From Flammeovirgaceae bacterium UBA7330 (GTDB lineage: Bacteria; Bacteroidota; Bacteroidia; Cytophagales; Cyclobacteriaceae): a stretch of DNA of 64,000 nucleotides. The DNA lies in assembly GCA_002471275.1 (NCBI GenBank), contig DKPQ01000017.1:682001-746000 (forward strand). Reading direction: 5' to 3'. The notes beneath the pieces are model-generated. The model ran no database searches and was not told the DNA's origin. It worked only from the letters and a program-made list of their open reading frames with translations. The translations under genes and the position numbers were made by a program. Shown piece after piece: positions 61,833 to 64,000 of this stretch; the first letter of the stretch is position 1, and the number at the start of each line of letters is the position of its first letter.

Positions 61833-62657
61833 TTAGTTGCCCCCTAGAATTAACGGAAGACCGTCGTCACCGCTTCCAATAACGATAACTTTAGCATTTT
61901 GTGAATTGGCAAGGTCACTGGTAGCCTCAATTCCCCTCATCCTTAACAACTCCTTAGTCAAGCTGCTGTTGATGATTTGATTAGCCCTGGATTCTCCTTC
62001 CGCAGCTATTCGTTTTCTCTCGGCTTCACTTTCTTCTTTTTCGAGCCTAAACTGATAGGCCAGGGCTTCCTGTTCCTGCTTCAGTTTGTTTTCGATCGCC
62101 AAACGGATTTGTTCTGGTAATTTGATGGATCTGATCAGCAAGGCTCTCATCTGTATGTTGTTTCCCGGGGCACCGAGGATAGCTTCTGTCTCGCTCTTGA
62201 TCGCTCCTTCTACTTCAGGTCGTTTGGTAGAGTAGATTTCTTCTGCTGTATATCTACCCATCACCTGGCGTACTGTTGAGCGGGTTTCAGGTATTACCAG
62301 CCTACGAACATAGTCCTGTCTGAAATTCTCGTAAATATCTCCTATCTTATCATATTGTGGGTGAAACCTTAATGTGATGTCCACATTTATATTTAGTCCG
62401 TTTTTATCAAGGACATCCATGGTTTCCTCTACCTGGTTTTCAGTCACATCATAAATGTATGCATCACTCCATGGGGCTTTTGCATGAAATCCTGGCTGGA
62501 TTACATTTTCTTTATCCAATTCCCCTGTGATGGTATTGAATATTATTGCTCGTTCGCCAGCCTGTACCTTATAAAGGATGCTGTTTGAAAAGTAAACCAG
62601 AATAATCAAGGCTACTGCACCAATAATTATAAAGGGCAGAAATCTCCTGTTGTCCAT
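61833..62657 (-). CDS. Prohibitin-family SPFH membrane protein
   Basis: This 274-residue protein has a signal anchor (FIIIGAVALIILVYFSNSIL) and an SPFH/prohibitin domain (about 30-200; VQAGERAIIFNTITGEL, IQPGFHAKAPWSDAYIYDV). A coiled coil then runs (KLKQEQEALAYQFRLEKEESEAERKRIAAEGESRANQII). The last residues are Gly-rich. Prohibitin-like proteins scaffold membranes and associate with FtsH-type proteases, but no protease gene is adjacent. It is divergent from ppc. Confidence 0.88.
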   Translation of the reverse strand: MDNRRFLPFIIIGAVALIILVYFSNSILYKVQAGERAIIFNTITGELDKENVIQPGFHAKAPWSDAYIYDVTENQVEETMDVLDKNGLNINVDITLRFHPQYDKIGDIYENFRQDYVRRLVIPETRSTVRQVMGRYTAEEIYSTKRPEVEGAIKSETEAILGAPGNNIQMRALLIRSIKLPEQIRLAIENKLKQEQEALAYQFRLEKEESEAERKRIAAEGESRANQIINSSLTKELLRMRGIEATSDLANSQNAKVIVIGSGDDGLPLILGGN

Positions 62658-62682
62658 AATATATTTTATTTAAATGTTGGCT

Positions 62683-62690
62683 CAAAGGTA
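62683..62690 (-). promoter_or_regulatory. Candidate -7 box of the prohibitin gene
   Basis: TACCTTTG on the minus strand matches TAnnTTTG, 25 bases upstream of the start codon. The -33 region lacks TTG. The 155-base gap to ppc is very AT-rich and should also hold the ppc promoter, of which I see no full match. Confidence 0.45.
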
Positions 62691-62812
62691 ACAAGCCTGA
62701 TGAAATCTTGTTATGTTTATTAAATTGGTCGCAATAGATAATAATTTTAAAGTTTTTGCAACTAAAATTGTAATCTCAACCAAATATTCGTTAAAAATTT
62801 TCAAAAAAGTCA

Positions 62813-64000
62813 ATGAATAATACGCTTGAACAACTGAAGGAAATATTGGGGAAACCCTATTATGACTTAGAATATCTGCTGGAAGCTTTGAAAGAAGTGC
62901 TCATGGAGAATGGAGAGGAAGAAATTTCGAAACAAATTCCATGGATCAACGAGCAACCGGCTGATCTCTTCGATGAATTAACAGACAAACACATCCAATT
63001 ATACTCTCTGGTTTTTCAGCTGGTGAACATGGCTGAAATCAATGGGGCCGTTCAGCACAGGAGACAACTGGAAAATAAAGATCTCTCTTCAGTCAACGGA
63101 TTGTGGGCCAATAATATCAGGGTGTTGAAGCAGGCTGGTATCTCTGAAGATAAGATACTTGAAAGAATCAACAAGATACATGTAGAACCTGTATTAACAG
63201 CGCACCCTACAGAAGCCAAAAGAGCTACAGTCCTTGAACATCACCGTGAGTTATATCTCCTGATGGTACAGCGGGAAAACCAGATGTACACGGAGATGGA
63301 AAAGGAAAACATACGTAACAATGTAAAGCTTTGCTTATACAGACTGTGGAAAACCGGTGAAGTATTTGTAGAGAAGCCTGATGTGCCATCAGAGTTGAGG
63401 AATATCATGCACTACCTGGTAAATGTGTTCCCTGAGGTAATCCCGGTTCATGACAGAAGGATGAGACAAGCCTGGGAGGATCAGGGTTTCTCTGTAGATA
63501 AATTGTATGAACACAATGCCTGGCCGCGAATTACATTTGGTAACTGGGTAGGAGGTGACCGAGACGGTCATCCGCTAGTTACGGCAGGGGTAACGGCCCA
63601 GACCCTCAAACATCTCAGATTGAATGCCATGGTGGTATTGAGGAGGCGTCTGACTGATCTCGTACGACACATCAGTTTTACCATGGATATCAACGACCTA
63701 CCACCTTATCTCAAAGACAGGATCCTACAGATGGAGCATGAGCTTGAGGGGCGAGGCGAAGAAGCTTTTGAAAGAAATAAAGGCGAGGCGTATCGACAAT
63801 TTACCAACCTCATGATCTCGAAGCTTCCGGTAGACACCAAAAGAGGTCATGCAACAGAGATCATGGAGTACCCGGGTTCTTATGTGACCTCAGATGAACT
63901 TATCGCAGATCTAAGGTTACTCCAGAAAGCAATTATTGAATTCGGAGGAAAGCTTGTTGCCCGTGATGATATCCATAATACGATCCGGATTGTGGAAACA
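62813..64000 (+). CDS. ppc: Phosphoenolpyruvate carboxylase, N-terminal part (truncated by window edge)
   Basis: PEP carboxylase makes oxaloacetate from PEP and bicarbonate, replenishing the TCA cycle that gltA feeds. The first 396 codons are visible from ATG 62813 and stay open to the window end. Typical motifs are VEPVLTAHPTEAKRATVLEHHREL, with the catalytic His and Arg, and FGNWVGGDRDGHPLVTAGVT. The N-terminus (MNNTLEQLKEILGKPYYDLEYLLEAL) is shorter and different from the E. coli enzyme, as in other Bacteroidota. The rest of the enzyme lies beyond this window. Confidence 0.95.
   Translation, partial: MNNTLEQLKEILGKPYYDLEYLLEALKEVLMENGEEEISKQIPWINEQPADLFDELTDKHIQLYSLVFQLVNMAEINGAVQHRRQLENKDLSSVNGLWANNIRVLKQAGISEDKILERINKIHVEPVLTAHPTEAKRATVLEHHRELYLLMVQRENQMYTEMEKENIRNNVKLCLYRLWKTGEVFVEKPDVPSELRNIMHYLVNVFPEVIPVHDRRMRQAWEDQGFSVDKLYEHNAWPRITFGNWVGGDRDGHPLVTAGVTAQTLKHLRLNAMVVLRRRLTDLVRHISFTMDINDLPPYLKDRILQMEHELEGRGEEAFERNKGEAYRQFTNLMISKLPVDTKRGHATEIMEYPGSYVTSDELIADLRLLQKAIIEFGGKLVARDDIHNTIRIVET

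Overview
The window looks like a chromosomal segment of a Bacteroidota bacterium, most likely Cytophagales-like. The reasons are: an alternative complex III / aa3 oxidase operon in the Bacteroidota gene order; a long (477 aa) signal peptidase I; Bacteroidota families such as DUF5683 and DUF5723; promoters of the TTTG-N19-TAnnTTTG type; AT-rich leaders without clear Shine-Dalgarno sites; and moderate to low GC. I assign the lineage from gene content only. I saw no rRNA, tRNA, CRISPR array, prophage or insertion sequence. No gap between genes exceeds about 240 bases.

Layout. 1-2190: the start of a membrane-anchored coiled-coil protein, a methyltransferase with apaG, and ung. 2192-6601 (minus): parA-parB-DUF5683-dapB-lepB, tightly packed. 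6760-10209 (minus): pyrG-yidC. 10301-12917 (minus): an ECF sigma factor, a probable membrane anti-sigma, a Spy-like periplasmic protein and an outer-membrane protein. 13045-14414: a MarR regulator convergent with a tandem universal stress protein. 14504-18204 (minus): serine biosynthesis, with a class V aminotransferase, a YtxJ-like protein lacking its cysteine, and a fused phosphoserine phosphatase / phosphoglycerate dehydrogenase. 18241-24983 (plus): serine hydrolase, sodium:solute symporter, GNAT acetyltransferase, M20 amidohydrolase and two overlapping PLP racemases, perhaps a D-amino-acid or peptide salvage set.

25217-41582 (plus) is the energy core: ActA-F, oxidase subunits II and I, heme A synthase, heme O synthase, two subunit III proteins, subunit IV, a small SCO-like relic, DUF420, a small cysteine-containing membrane protein and DUF983. 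Quinol would be oxidised by ActA-F and electrons passed to the aa3 oxidase. A strong promoter with two palindromes precedes it. 41599-48589 holds an NtrY-like histidine kinase overlapping a 1154-residue outer-membrane protein gene.

48591-60428 mixes sugar-related genes (DUF1080, a Gfo/Idh/MocA gene broken by one in-frame TAA, DUF6807/PmoA, a bicupin) with a DUF5723/lipoprotein pair, smc and a small acidic membrane protein. The end carries citrate synthase with an intrinsic terminator, a prohibitin-like protein and the first 396 codons of PEP carboxylase, the last pair divergent. The least explained parts are the candidate racemase cluster, the cysteine-less and copper-ligand-less thioredoxin-fold relics, the EF-hand-like loop in DUF420, and the kinase/outer-membrane-protein overlap.
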